This document shows, piece after piece, positions 40,924 through 50,745 of a DNA stretch of 64,000 nt. Under the pieces are notes generated by a model. That model worked only from the letters and a program-made list of their open reading frames with translations, was not told the origin of the DNA and did not search any database. The stretch covers positions 160,795 to 224,794 of the forward strand of contig CAUYUJ010004313.1 of assembly GCA_963575745.1 (NCBI GenBank), read 5' to 3'. The position numbers were made by a program, and so were the translations under genes. The DNA comes from Prorocentrum cordatum (Eukaryota > Sar > Dinophyceae > Prorocentrales > Prorocentraceae). The first letter of the stretch is position 1; every line of letters begins with the position of its first letter.

Positions 40924-43725
40924 TTACGCCAAACGGGGGGAGGCCTTCGCCAAGGTGTTCTCCTCGGCGTCGGCCTCGTCCTCCTCGTCGGTCTCCTCGT
41001 CGGCCTCCTCGTCGACCGTCTTGTCGGCCTTCTTGTCGGTCTCCTCGTAGTCATCGTCGGTGTCGGACTCGGAGATGGTCGCGTCCTCGGCCCCCGCGGC
41101 GTCCTCATCGGGCCGACGACGACGACGCGTGAAACATAGTCGTGCACGAGTAGGCGGACGTCACACCGATATCGGAGAGATGTCAGCCAGACGCTTGACG
41201 TCTGCCTGACATTCCTCCGACGTCGGGTTGACGTCCGACTGCTCTCGCACATATCCTATCCCTGATATTTTTCATATTTCTCATATGTCATATCCTCCTC
41301 CTATCCCTCCTCCTCCTCCTATCCCTCATATTTCTCCACCTAGCCTCCGCCATGTCACCCATCATCCATACCATCAACACCCACTCCCTTTCCATTCGGT
41401 CAAATATCCTTCACGGGCGCGTCGGCGCGGTCATCCTCCTCCTCGGACGCGTCGGCCACGATGGCGACGTCCTGGCGGAGAACGAACGACCGCGGTGACG
41501 ACAATGACAGATACGATGATAGTGGCGACGGCTGCAACGGCGACGGCACGTGCAAAACCAAAAACATACCGCGATTACGATTGGCGACGGTTGCGACAAT
41601 GGCACCACGCACGATGACGGTAACAACGACGTCGGGGCGAAGGCGGCACCTATCTCCCCATCCTCCCTACCCCCATCCTCATCCTCCGCCCCCCATACTC
41701 CCTACTACCATATCCCATCTCCATACCCCCATCTGCCCTATCTCACTCCTCCTCATCCTCATCCACCTCCTCGTTGTCGCCATCATTACTCGTCCTCGAA
41801 ACCCCATCACCCTCCTCCTCCTCACCCCCTTCTTCCCATCCTCATCCTCCTCATCTTCCTCCGCGTCGTCCACCCGTCCTCCTCATCATTGCACTGTCAC
41901 CCGCATCCTCATCACCATCCTCCTGCATCCTCCTTCATCCTCATCATCGTCATCACTGCTAAATCGCACGAGTCCTCGTCGATGGGCACAGCGGGGCGGC
42001 CCATGACGAATAGGAAGTGGTTGATGCTATCTTTCTCAGCGGGCGTGCAGTCCTTGACCGCCTCTGCGCCGCGCGGCGGCGATGGCGACGAGACGGCGAG
42101 ATGCGTCACCGCCGTCGTCGACGACGGCGGCGACGGCGACACCGACCGCGGCGACGACATCGATGGCGACGGTGGCACTAACGACGGCGACGACGACAAC
42201 GACGACTACAACTCTCATCCTCAATCATCAAATGTACTCCACGTCGTTACCCACCGTTTCCTACACTTCCGCCCCACAACGCTACCCTAACGTCCCCACC
42301 ACACCTCGTCATCCTATCAATCCCATTCCTCCATCCTGCCCACCTCACCATTCACCCATCCCCCCTCCCGTGCGCCACGGGCCTGGCGCAATCTGATACT
42401 GTTGTCCCTGATGCGCCGCAGATGTTTCAGGATCACCTGTGGCTCAAACTACAATTTCAGCAAACTGGCACGTCGTCTGATCCAACCGTGGCTGTGGGGC
42501 CACGGTCAGATCAGGCGACGCGTTGGTTTGTCGAACTCATAGTTTGAGTGACCCTGCTGACCATCAACTTCTCGGCCAGTGAACCAGCGCGAGACAACGA
42601 TGGCGCCGACGCGTCCTCTTTGCAGCACTTGGGATACCTGATGTGGATAGGGAGGGACACACTTGTATAGAAATGAGAGGAATGTCAGGAAACTAGATGT
42701 AGAACTATATGATATCGTGCGTAACGCGATATCGAGAACGTGTACATGACACGGCCCTGAATCATGTCTGACGTTTTTCTGACGTTTGTATGAAGTTTGT
42801 CTGACGTTTGTATGAAGTTTGTCCGACGTTTGGATGACGTTTGTCTGACGTTTGTCTGAAGTTTATGCGATGTTACCCTGAAGGTTGCATGCGGGTGTCT
42901 TGAAGTTTGATTCATATACTGCCATTATTGGTTAACGTTGGTGTGTATATGTATATATATATATCAAACTTCAGTACAACGCCAAACAAGTTTCCAGACT
43001 ACGTCAGATAAACTTCAGATACACGCCATACACAGGTGTTATCACTTATGTTTTCTAAACGCCAAACATGATTCAGGATCATGTCATATACACGTTCTCG
43101 ATATCGGCATAGGTACAACCTCACGCGTATGCACGTCCTTGCCCCCGCCATTCCCATCTTCCCCCACACCCCTCAGTCCCATACATTCTCCCCCATCCAC
43201 CTCATCTCACTCCTCCGCCTCCTTCTCATTCATCCTCGTCATGTTCATCCTCCCTCCTCCTCCTCCCCATCCGCCTCCTCATGTTGATTAGTGCACGGGG
43301 GTGCTTGTCGATGACCACGAGGCAAGCGCCTCGCAGACAGCTCCATTTGCACTCGGCGTTCGGAATGTTTTTCAGGAGCAGATCTACCTGGGGAGGTGGC
43401 GGATGAGTGCGCGACGGGAGGAACGGGGACGAGGGAACGGAACGGACGGAGTACATTGGGAAGCGGTGGAACGGACGAACGAGGAGGGGAGCGGAGCAGG
43501 GACGGTGGGATGGTGTAATAGAGTATTTTCAGAATGCCCACCAACGCGAACATGTTGTGGAGCGATCTGGCGCATACCGCCCGAGGTTTAGTTAAGAAGT
43601 TGTAAGAATGGAGTGCGAATGCTTTTTTGCATCCCTGGGCCAGTACGTGTTTCTTGAATTCGTTGCCCAACTGCATTGGGTCGATCTCGGCCACAGGGAC
43701 ACGACGGGGAACACTTGACATACAA
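40924..43725 (-). CDS. E5: candidate multi-exon gene, unknown family
   Basis: Minus strand exon-like blocks: 43,725-43,520 (VPRRVPVAEIDPMQLGNE, FKKHVLAQGCKKAFALHS, LTKPRAVCARSLHNMFAL, VGILK); 43,395-43,285 (VDLLLKNIPNAECKWSC, LRGACLVVIDKHPRALIN); 42,066-41,955 (EAVKDCTPAEKDSINHF, LFVMGRPAVPIDEDSCD); 41,480-41,405 (DVAIVADASEEEDDRAD); 41,110-40,924 (EDAAGAEDATISESDTDD, TVDEEADEETDEEDEADA, EENTLAKASPRLA, stop). The first three blocks look globular; the last two are acidic tails. Introns hold CTGACGTTTG repeats and CTC/ATC tracts. I do not recognise the family. Whether all blocks belong to one gene is inferred from strand, order and lack of other candidates. It is the first gene inside the right end in transcriptional order. 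Confidence 0.45.
42770..43080. repeat. CTGACGTTTGTATGAAGTTTG repeat cluster
   Basis: Two half-clusters in opposite orientation: CTGACGTTTGTATGAAGTTTG words at 42,770-42,880 and AACTTCAG/CGTCAGATAAACTTCAG words at 42,960-43,080, with a TATATATATA run between. They lie between E5 exon blocks and resemble the clusters at 22.5 and 32.2 kb. Confidence 0.75.
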
Positions 43726-44400
43726 AAATAAAAATAGAGACACAATTGTGTGGGGCCGAAGCTCGAGCCCAAATGCTTGAGAACAGAGTGGGGAAGATGA
43801 TCGACGGGCGGAATGACAATGATGGACAGCAGGATTAAGGTAGGGGAAGGGGGGTAGGGATTGGGAGGGGGAGGGGAGGGGGAGGGAGGGGGGGTGGTGA
43901 AGGGGAATGAGGAGGGAGGGGGAGGGAAGGGGAATGGGGAGGGAGGGGGAGAGAGGGGGAGAGAGGGGGAGGGAGGGGGAGGGAGGGGGAGGGAGAGGGG
44001 GGGAGGGGGAGGGGGTTTTGGTTGTCGCACCAGGTCATGCGCAGACCAGAGCACGGGCGTGGCCTGTGGACCACGGGCGCGATGGTGAGGCGCCCAGGTT
44101 ACCCCGGGGCCCAGCCGCCATCCGCGCACCAAGCGGAGGGCCATGGCCCACCCGCCCGAGGCGCGCCAGGGAGCACCACGATGGTGTCGGGGCAGCCTGG
44201 CCAAGGGCAGGGACTGGCTCGAGCCAGAAGGCCCTCGATCCAGTACCTGCGCGGCTTCTTGGGCGAGCCGCGGCCCAGGGGAAGGTCGGGAGGCACGTCC
44301 CCGACCTCCACGACATCCCATGCATGGCTCGCCGAGGCCAGGGGGTCCGCGGACCCCGTATCGCAGGACCAGGCACGACGCCTGAGCCATGACGCTTGAG
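43726..44400. other. G-rich tract and GC-rich segment upstream of E5
   Basis: GGGGGAGGGA repeats (43,850-44,020), then a GC-rich segment (44,030-44,395) open in several frames on both strands. A minus-strand frame begins MAQASCLVLRYGVRGP near 44,390, which could be an E5 first exon, but the competing frames prevent a call. Confidence 0.35.
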
Positions 44401-44689
44401 CCAAAAAGGGTCTTAAAAAGAGGAGCTCGGAGGAAGAGGGGCTACGAATGATTGATTGGGGAGATATGAGTGATGACGGAATGAGGACGTAATGAGGACG
44501 GATAGCAGAAGGTTGGGAACGCACAGTGAAATGTTGGGGCGGAGTGACGGTGGAAGAAGGGAACGGTGGATGAATATAATTGAGGAAGGGTGTGTAGAAC
44601 GAGGGAGGGAGGGGGGATGATGAGGGAGAGCACGGATGATGTGATGAGGAAGCAGAGGAGGAAATAAAACGGAAGAGGGCGACATGATC

Positions 44690-44793
44690 GTCACCATCGT
44701 CATCATTATTATCATCATCATCACCATTATCAGCATCATCATTATCATCGTCAACATTATCATCATCATCATCATCACCATCATCCGCATCAG

Positions 44794-44849
<56 letters not shown>

Positions 44850-45000
44850 CCATCATCATCCTCATCAGCATCATCATCGTCATCATCATCATCATTCATC
44901 ACATTCTTCATCATCACCATCACCATCGTCTTCGTTTCCATCGTCATCACCATCAACACACTCATGAATATGCATCATCGACATCATCATCACCATAACC
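44690..45000. repeat. ATC trinucleotide microsatellite, right
   Basis: ATCATCATC tract with interruptions, mirroring 19,615-19,965 in position relative to the element end. The preceding 44,400-44,690 has no gene. Confidence 0.9.
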
Positions 45001-45074
45001 ACCATATTGAGTTCACGAAGACATTTGCGTTGTGTAGGTGTGTGGTTTGAGGTTTGTAGCGGTCGACAACGTTA

Positions 45075-45325
45075 AACTTCAGAAAAAAATCAGAGAAACG
45101 TCAGCCTGACGTTTTTCTGAAGTTCTAGTGGTGCGCACAAAGATGGGGCGCAGATACGCGATTTTATCTTTAGAAATGGGTCGCGACTGCCATCCGAAAA
45201 TGGGTCGCGGCCGCATCGAGAATGGGTCGCGACCATCTCGGTAATGAAGATGGGTCGCGACCCATCTTCGTGTCCGGCGCCGGGAGATGGGTCGCGCCCC
45301 ATCTTTGGCTTCTGCGCCCCATCTT
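45075..45325. repeat. Right subterminal motif array of the giant element
   Basis: Palindromic CAGAGAAACGTCAG and CTGACGTTTTTCTG, then AAGATGGGGCGCAG, AAATGGGTCGCGAC, AAATGGGTCGCGGC, GAATGGGTCGCGACC, the perfect palindrome GATGGGTCGCGACCCATC (within 45,245-45,270), GATGGGTCGCGCCCCATC and GCGCCCCATCTTTTTGG. Read from the end inward, these are the counterparts of the left array at 19,335-19,560. Confidence 0.65.
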
Positions 45326-45331
45326 TTTGGT

Positions 45332-45347
45332 GCGCGGAGCATCTGGG
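45332..45347 (-). repeat. Right terminal inverted repeat of the giant element
   Basis: GCGCGGAGCATCTGGG, the exact reverse complement of 19,312-19,327. Confidence 0.75.
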
Positions 45348-45349
45348 TT

Positions 45350-45450
45350 TACCATCAGATTTCTCGGGGCGCGCGTCGCCCCTGGGGGAACGAACCACAT
45401 ATAGTATGAGTACGTTGGGGTGACGCCGAACTCACTAACGGGTTCTTTGG
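45350..45450. repeat. Right half of the dispersed repeat that hosts the giant element
   Basis: TACCATCAGATTTCTCGG, GCGCGTCGCCCCTGGGGG, GGTGACGCCGA and CGGGTTC match 1,711-1,790 in order. Begins where the right inverted terminal word ends. Confidence 0.75.
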
Positions 45451-45560
45451 AGCATTGCCAAAAGTTGTTAACTACTTTACGGCCTCGTTCTGGCATTGCA
45501 GCGTTGCCCACATCGAGGAGGATTGGCTTCGCCGGGTCACTGGCCAAAGTGCCCCTTAGT
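45415..45560 (-). CDS. Possible exon flanking the giant element
   Basis: One minus-strand frame reads LASDPAKPILLDVGNAAM, PERGRKVVNNFWQCSKE, PVSEFGVTPTYSYYMW. It is protein-like and not repetitive, but no family is recognised and no splice sites are certain. It overlaps the right half of the dispersed repeat, so it may be an old coding remnant of that repeat. Confidence 0.25.
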
Positions 45561-46214
45561 GGAGTCCCCGTTAGAGGGGCGCGGGGCCCAGGGGGTAAGG
45601 CAGCAGCCCGGCTGCTGAGAGGCTCTGCGAAGGATTCTGGGTCCAGTCGTGGGACCCGGCGGCGAGCCCACAGGGAGTGCAGGGGGGGGCGGGCCTCCTC
45701 AGAGGGCTCAGGAGGCCTCTGTCCTTCTGTGTAGTTTTCTGCGCCTTCTCCGAAGGCACGGACGGCTTCCGCCTTCTGAGAAAGCCTGCGCCCTCTCACC
45801 ACCACCCCTCGCAGGCTGGGGGATTTGCTGCGGAGCCCGCAAATCTACACCACCGCCAGGCGACAATAGCAAAAGAAATGCGCGCCAGGGCCCCGACAGT
45901 GGCCGCCGCTCCGTGCCTGCGCCAAGCGCAACTATTTGCCACGTGGTCATGCGCGCAGATGCCAGCCGCATTTGGTCGAGAATGGTTGCTGCCAAACACC
46001 ATCGCCACCCAGGGATGTGTGTAATAGCGACGCCGCCACTGTTTTTATACGCCAGCCCGAAGTATAACCCTTATCGGGCGATAGCATGCCCCCTGGGATG
46101 ATAAAGTTCGCGGTTCCCGCGGGGATAATGAAGAATTTCCCCGGGGAAGGTACGCTATGATGATGATGATGATGATGATGAAGAAGAAGAGGATGATGAT
46201 GATGGTGATGGTGA
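45561..46214. other. Non-coding stretch
   Basis: GC-rich to about 46,000, with AT-richer sequence and a GATGATGAT run (46,158-46,205) after. No exon or domain recognised on either strand. Confidence 0.35.
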
Positions 46215-46590
46215 TCCTGGGCGCTTCGCACAAGGCTGACACGAGAGATCTGTTTGCCAGCAGGCGCGCGGCGCAAGGCTGACTCGAGAGATCTCGAGGC
46301 TCGCGGCTAGACAACTTGCCAGCAGGCGTGGATTGATTGAAATATGGTGAATGATGGTGAGGATGGTGATGACGACGATGATGGAGGAGGAGGACGTTAA
46401 ACCAGGCGCGAGACAGAAGCCTGACTCGAGCGATCTCTGGGCTCGTGGCGACTTGCCCGCAGAGGCGCACTACACAGAGATTACTTGAGAGATCTCGAGG
46501 CTCGTGGCTACTTGCCCGCAGAGGCGCAGGACACAAGGCTGACTCGAGCGATCTCGAGGCTCGTGGCTGGGCGCGTAGATTGTGGCCGAG
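46215..46590. repeat. Tandem repeat of CTCGAG-GATCTCGAGGCTCG units
   Basis: About five degenerate units of 60-70 bp: CAAGGCTGACTCGAG-GATCT, CGAGGCTCGTGGCTA, CTTGCC-GCAGAGGCGC. One unit is interrupted by GATGATGG-type sequence (46,340-46,395). Confidence 0.65.
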
Positions 46591-47107
46591 ATGGCCCTGT
46601 CGCGCGGTCGTAACGTGGGCAAACTGAACTGGTGAGAATCCCTCAGCCCTGCCACACGCTCGTGATTGCGGAAGCTGGTGTGGCGAGACCATCATGGCCA
46701 TGCTCATCGATTTGATGCTGTTACTAATCAACATGATATGATAGCAACTTCGATCCCCGCAACTTGCCCGAGGATTATCAAGTTCGGCCCCCGCGACGTC
46801 CCCACATATAATTAGATCCCTGTGGTCGGGGATAGAACAGTAGAGGGGGGAAGGGGGGGTACTTTAATATCGCCCGTTCGGGGCTATGTTTTGTTGCGCA
46901 TAGAACAATGTGCCCAAATGACGCTGCGCAGATGACTTGCTACCATCACGTGATTGGACACAACTTGCGACCAAACGCCGAAAAACAACCCCAATCAACT
47001 TCCATGGGAAAGAAACAGTCCGCGGTGATAGTGTCTCTGTGGGCCCCAGATCTGCACCGAATTCTTGGCCCAAATCGTAAGACGCCTCGTACCGGGACAA
47101 GCAAAAT
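46591..47107. other. Non-coding stretch
   Basis: No gene recognised. Contains paired words TTATCAAGTTCG and CCCCGCGACGTCCCC near 46,775-46,805 resembling TTCGCGGTTCCCGCGGGGA near 46,107-46,130, perhaps decayed repeat. Confidence 0.35.
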
Positions 47108-47240
47108 CGGGGATGTGCGAGATCTGGCGGTCCAGGAGGGATGTATCGGGCGTCGCGGCCGTTTCAGAGCGCTCTGGAACGCTCTCAGAGTCTTCCAGAA
47201 CGCCCCGCAGCTGTTCATCCTGGTCCTGGGCCCGCCCAAA
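47108..47240. repeat. GAGCGTTCC palindromic repeat, copy 3
   Basis: GAGATCTGGCGGTCCAGG, GTCGCGGCCGTTTCAGAGC, GCTCTGGAACGCTCTCAGAG and CATCCTGGTCCTGGGCCC match copies at 1,840-1,940 and 7,450-7,586. Confidence 0.6.
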
Positions 47241-47438
47241 ATCGCAGGATCAGTCAACGCCGGGCCGGGAAATCGGATCGGATCGCGGTGTGTGTGTGTG
47301 TGTGTGTGTGTCGAATCGGCCGCGTCGGCACGGAGCTGGGATCGGATCGGATGGGCCGCGTCATGATTCTGTCATTAACCAGCCTCGAACGTATCCCTAT
47401 CCCCAAGATGGGCGAGCAAAAAGCGAGGACAATCTTAG

Positions 47439-47520
47439 GGATATGCCCTCAGAAACTGAAGGAATCCTTACGATCGGCATCGAGGTGAGGTGATGCCACA
47501 CAGAGGGATAGGGATACGTT
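47439..47520. repeat. CCTCAGAAACTGAAGGAATCC repeat, copy 1
   Basis: CCTCAGA-ACTGA-GGAATCC, GATCGGCA-CGAGG, GGTG-TGCC and GGGATAGGGA match 54,932-55,012. Same orientation, about 80 bp. Confidence 0.6.
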
Positions 47521-47708
47521 TCAAACTGATTCTGTCCTGATGCACAGTAGCAACGTGCAGACCTCGGGCCCTAGGCCGAATGTCGGCATGGAATCGGGTC
47601 GGGCCGGCCAGGACCGGTGTCGAAGGGGACCGACATGGCGGTTGCACTCGAGGGATCCTTACCGTAAGACATGCGATGTCCTGACGTTTTGGAATGCAGG
47701 GTCCTCGC

Positions 47709-47829
47709 TATCGCTCGGACGTCCATCTCCTCTGTTTTTTTAGGCTTCGTGCGTGGCTTTTTCGCCAAATGATCAAGGATGCTTCTCGATGGTCTTCGCC
47801 GAAGGAAAAATGCACACGTCCGAGCGATG
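47709..47829. mobile_element. MITE-like element, CATCGCTCGGACG ends, copy 2
   Basis: TATCGCTCGGACG (47,709-47,721) and CGTCCGAGCGATG (47,817-47,829) bound a 121-bp unit. Core CCAAATGATCAAGGATGC and GCCGAAGGAAAAATGCACA as in copy 1 at 17,812-17,898, with about 34 extra bases near the left end. Confidence 0.75.
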
Positions 47830-48258
47830 CCAAGGGTCTCCGGAGGTCCCGAGGATGGAGCTGTAGGATGTGCGCCAAACTTGTCGTTTTGGGGTGAATT
47901 CAGACTATCCTCGAGCTTGGCTCCAGGCGTGCTGCGGGAAAATTGCCCGAGCCTGAGCCCCGAGCTGAGGCCGACAGGAACTGTTCACAAAACGTGCCTC
48001 GAGGACTCGAGTCGCTGCCGCCCTTCGAGGAGCAGCTTCTCTCAGATCCAACGTTGCGAAAATTCTTGCAAAACCGCGACAAGTCACAACCCGAGCCCTA
48101 GACCTGATCCTGCTGCAGTATGTTCAAGCCCGATCGATATGTGGTGGACCTGGGGCCAGAAACTGGGTGAAAACGTCTGGTGTGACAAAAATTGCAACGC
48201 CCAGAACTCCAGGCTTTCCACTCGACGCAAAGGCTGGATCCTACATGGGGAAACTGAA

Positions 48259-48413
48259 GGTACCGATACCGCTACTCCCCAGTCCTCTCCCAGGGTGCGT
48301 TCAAACCAGAATTTCGAAGCGAATCCAACAGTGGTCACGAGAGCCTCCCAGGAGGCCCACAATCGCGAAAACGAGGCGAGGGTAGCGGTATCGGTATGTT
48401 TTCCTCTTCTGAC
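48259..48413. repeat. Introner-like repeat, copy C (best-preserved ends)
   Basis: GGTACCGATACCGCTAC (48,259-48,275) is inverted as GTAGCGGTATCGGTAT (48,382-48,397); trailer TTTTCCTCTTCTGACAGC. Core CCAGAATTTCGAAGCGAATCC corresponds to the other copies. On the minus strand it would read as an intron ending GGTACCTTCAG. No host gene is identified here. Confidence 0.7.
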
Positions 48414-48675
48414 AGCATCCAGGTTCGACGGCTTCAAATTGAAGTTTGCAGCAACTGTGGCAGAACTGACGTACGTGCTCTCCGCGGGTCTTGCGGCCGT
48501 GACGCCTCTAGTGCTCCGAGGAAGTTGTTAGAGGAGTACACAAGCAGCTTTCGGCGGCAGCTCTGTGACCAAAGCCCGATGCACAGGCAACCATGCGTGT
48601 CAAAGAACGCCTTCGTCCCCGTGTTGGGTCACGAGATCAATAGCGCCGACCCGCACGACAGGGGAAAGGGTGAGA
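48414..48675. other. Non-coding stretch
   Basis: Balanced composition; short frames on both strands without recognisable domain. The interval 47,830-48,258 before copy C is likewise without a supported gene. Confidence 0.35.
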
Positions 48676-48749
48676 GAGGAAGAGATGGAGGAGGAGGAGG
48701 TGGAGGAGGAGGCGGAGGAGGAGGAGAAGGGGGATGATGATGATGATGC

Positions 48750-48807
<58 letters not shown>

Positions 48808-48867
48808 ATGATGATGATGGTGATGATGATGATGGTGATGATGATGATGATGATTATGCTGATGATT

Positions 48868-48929
<62 letters not shown>

Positions 48930-49035
48930 AAGGAGGAGGAGGAGGAGGAGGAGGAGGTAGAGGAGAAGGATGAGGAGGGGAGGAGGGGGAGGAGGCGGAG
49001 GAGGAGGACGGGAGAGGAGGGAGAAGGAGAGGAGG
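48676..49035. repeat. GGA and GAT microsatellites
   Basis: GGAGGAGG (48,680-48,730), GATGATGAT (48,735-48,930), GGAGGAGG again (48,930-49,035). Translations are artefacts. Confidence 0.9.
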
Positions 49036-49154
49036 GAGGACATGTCCACCGCCAGTGACCAGGCCTACCCTGGGGGCCCAGAAGCGGTGTGTATGCTTCC
49101 CTGGCCAGGGGGCGTACGCACCCACCCTGGGCCCAGGTGGGCCTGACGTTTGCC

Positions 49155-49420
49155 CACACTCCTCCTCCTCCTCCCTCCTCCTTCCTCCTCTCTCCTCCTC
49201 TCCTCCTCCTCCTCCTCCTTCTCCCTCCTCCTCCACTCCTCCTTCTCCCTCCTCCTCCCTCCTCCTGCTCCTCCTCTGCTCCTCCTCCTCCTCTCTCTCC
49301 TCCTCACTCCTCCTCCTCCTCCTCCTCCTCCCTCCTCCTCCCTCCTCTCCCTCCTCCTCCTCCTCCTCCCTCCTCCCTCCTCCCTTCTCCTCCTCCTCCT
49401 CCTCCTTCTCCTTCTCCCCG
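49155..49420. repeat. TCC triplet microsatellite
   Basis: CTCCTCCTC with frame-shifting interruptions. All long open frames across it are compositional. Confidence 0.9.
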
Positions 49421-49620
49421 GAAGGCGCTTCCGAGCACCTGCCGGCGAGCCTCCCATAACGATCCCGACACCCATCAATGAACAATGCCAGCGCGTGGGC
49501 CGGATCAAGATATTCCGTTGCCTCACCGCCAGGCCGCCCGCGGGCCGTCCCGACCGCCACCCTGCATCCAGGGCTCTGGCGGCGCCGGGAGTTGCCAGGG
49601 CAACCGGCTGCGCCCAAGGA
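49421..49620 (-). CDS. Possible exon, unknown
   Basis: The minus-strand frame reads GGEATEYLDPAHALALF then IDGCRDRYGRLAGRCSEA before entering the TCC tract. Protein-like composition, no family recognised, splice sites not established. Competing frames exist on both strands. Confidence 0.25.
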
Positions 49621-49776
49621 GTCGAATACGGTGATGGCATTGGGTAAGGAAACCTTCGATAGGGAATCCTGGGTCTGGAAGCCAGTGGAAAGCCAATCGT
49701 GGATTGGCCATGGACATCACCGCCGCCCTCATCAGATAAAGAACCCTCCAGGGTCTGAAGCCCCTGGAAACATTCC

Positions 49777-50240
49777 TTAACCAACGCCCCCACCGTATCC
49801 GTTCTCATGCGCAACGAGCACGAGGAGACGGCAGTCGAAGAAGGGGTGAGAAACAAGACGATGGGGAACTCGGGTGGTCTGCCGCACACCACCCTTCCGA
49901 TCATGAGGATGCTTGGGGAGATGCTTCACGTTGATAGTACCCTCGAACTTCGATTGTGCACACATGGCATTGAGCTGAGCCATTGCGCAACAAACTGGCA
50001 ATCAACAAGCTCAGAAGAACGCACGTACACTTCAGTGTCAACAGCGCTCTCCACAGGGGGAACACATCGAACGGCAACCGCCAAAAGGGATACGGAATAC
50101 CTGCATGGCGGGCAATTCAGATGCCAGATGGACATCGACTACACAAAGCCGCCAGCGAACCCACTGAGCTGTCAACAAGCACAAAAACAGGATAACCTAC
50201 CAATGCGCAAATTCTTTGTATAACAGGGGATAACGGTGGA
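49777..50240. other. Interval with conflicting short open frames
   Basis: Both strands are open for 70-140 codons (plus strand frame from 49,807; minus-strand frame reading AMAQLNAMCAQSKFEG and NVKHLPKHPHDRKGG). Balanced composition suggests possible exons, but I cannot choose between them. Confidence 0.3.
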
Positions 50241-50619
50241 ACGTGTCCTTAAGAAATGTCCGCGCCAGTGTTTATAAACATGCACAGATATGCGCCGGAG
50301 GCGTAAAACACTGAAAAACACTGCACTACTACACTCGTCGCCAGAACGAGGAGAAATGGGAAAATAGGGAAGAGCGGGGGCAGGGGAGTGAATCAAGAAA
50401 CTGCCGGCAGTCAATGTCGCGATACTTCGTTGTGCGGGGGAACCGCATCTTCTGCTCTTCATACGCCCCCCGGCCGTCCAGAGCGAGACAGGAAGAGGCG
50501 TTTTCCTGGTTGGACGGTCAGGAGAACAGTTTAGGACGAGGCGCTCAAGATGGAATGATACGAGCGCTGGGGCGGCATAACTCGAATGATCACCAGCTGC
50601 GTAAGCATATACAACACGT

Positions 50620-50735
50620 CGTTCATTTCCAGTCGTGCTCACTTCTAACTGCGCTCGGCTCTAACTGGTCCTGGCCCCCTGGTGGCCAGGAAGCGGCCCA
50701 GGACAGAAGCATCAGAACTGAGAGGATCTTTCGGC
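50620..50735. repeat. Foldback repeat around CTGGCCCCCTGGTGGCCAGG, copy 2
   Basis: GTCGTGCTCACTTCTAACTG, CTGGTCCTGGCCCCC, GGTGGCCAGGAAG and AACTGAGAGGATCTT follow the order of 1,945-2,070. Confidence 0.6.
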
Positions 50736-50745
50736 CCCCCCAACA

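Larger units (their letters stand above)
19312..45347. mobile_element. Candidate giant (26-kb) DNA transposon-like element
   Basis: Seen: CCCAGATGCTCCGCGC at 19,312-19,327 and its exact inverse at 45,332-45,347; similarity continues inward for about 20 more bases (CC, AAAAA, ATGGG, GCG) with few differences. Inside each end come arrays of ATGGGGCGC-type words (19,340-19,510; 45,140-45,325), then TCTGACGTTTG palindromes (19,525-19,560; 45,075-45,125), then ATC microsatellites (19,615-19,965; 44,690-45,000). Outside, the two flanks are the two halves of a dispersed repeat that is uninterrupted at 1,576-1,790. Inside are five gene regions, all on the minus strand. Inference: one large mobile unit that inserted into the repeat. 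A diagnostic target-site duplication is not resolvable; no recognised transposase was identified with certainty. Confidence 0.7.

Noticed and set aside
48676-49480. Asp-rich and Ser/Leu-rich frames
   Set aside because: GAT, GGA and TCC microsatellites.
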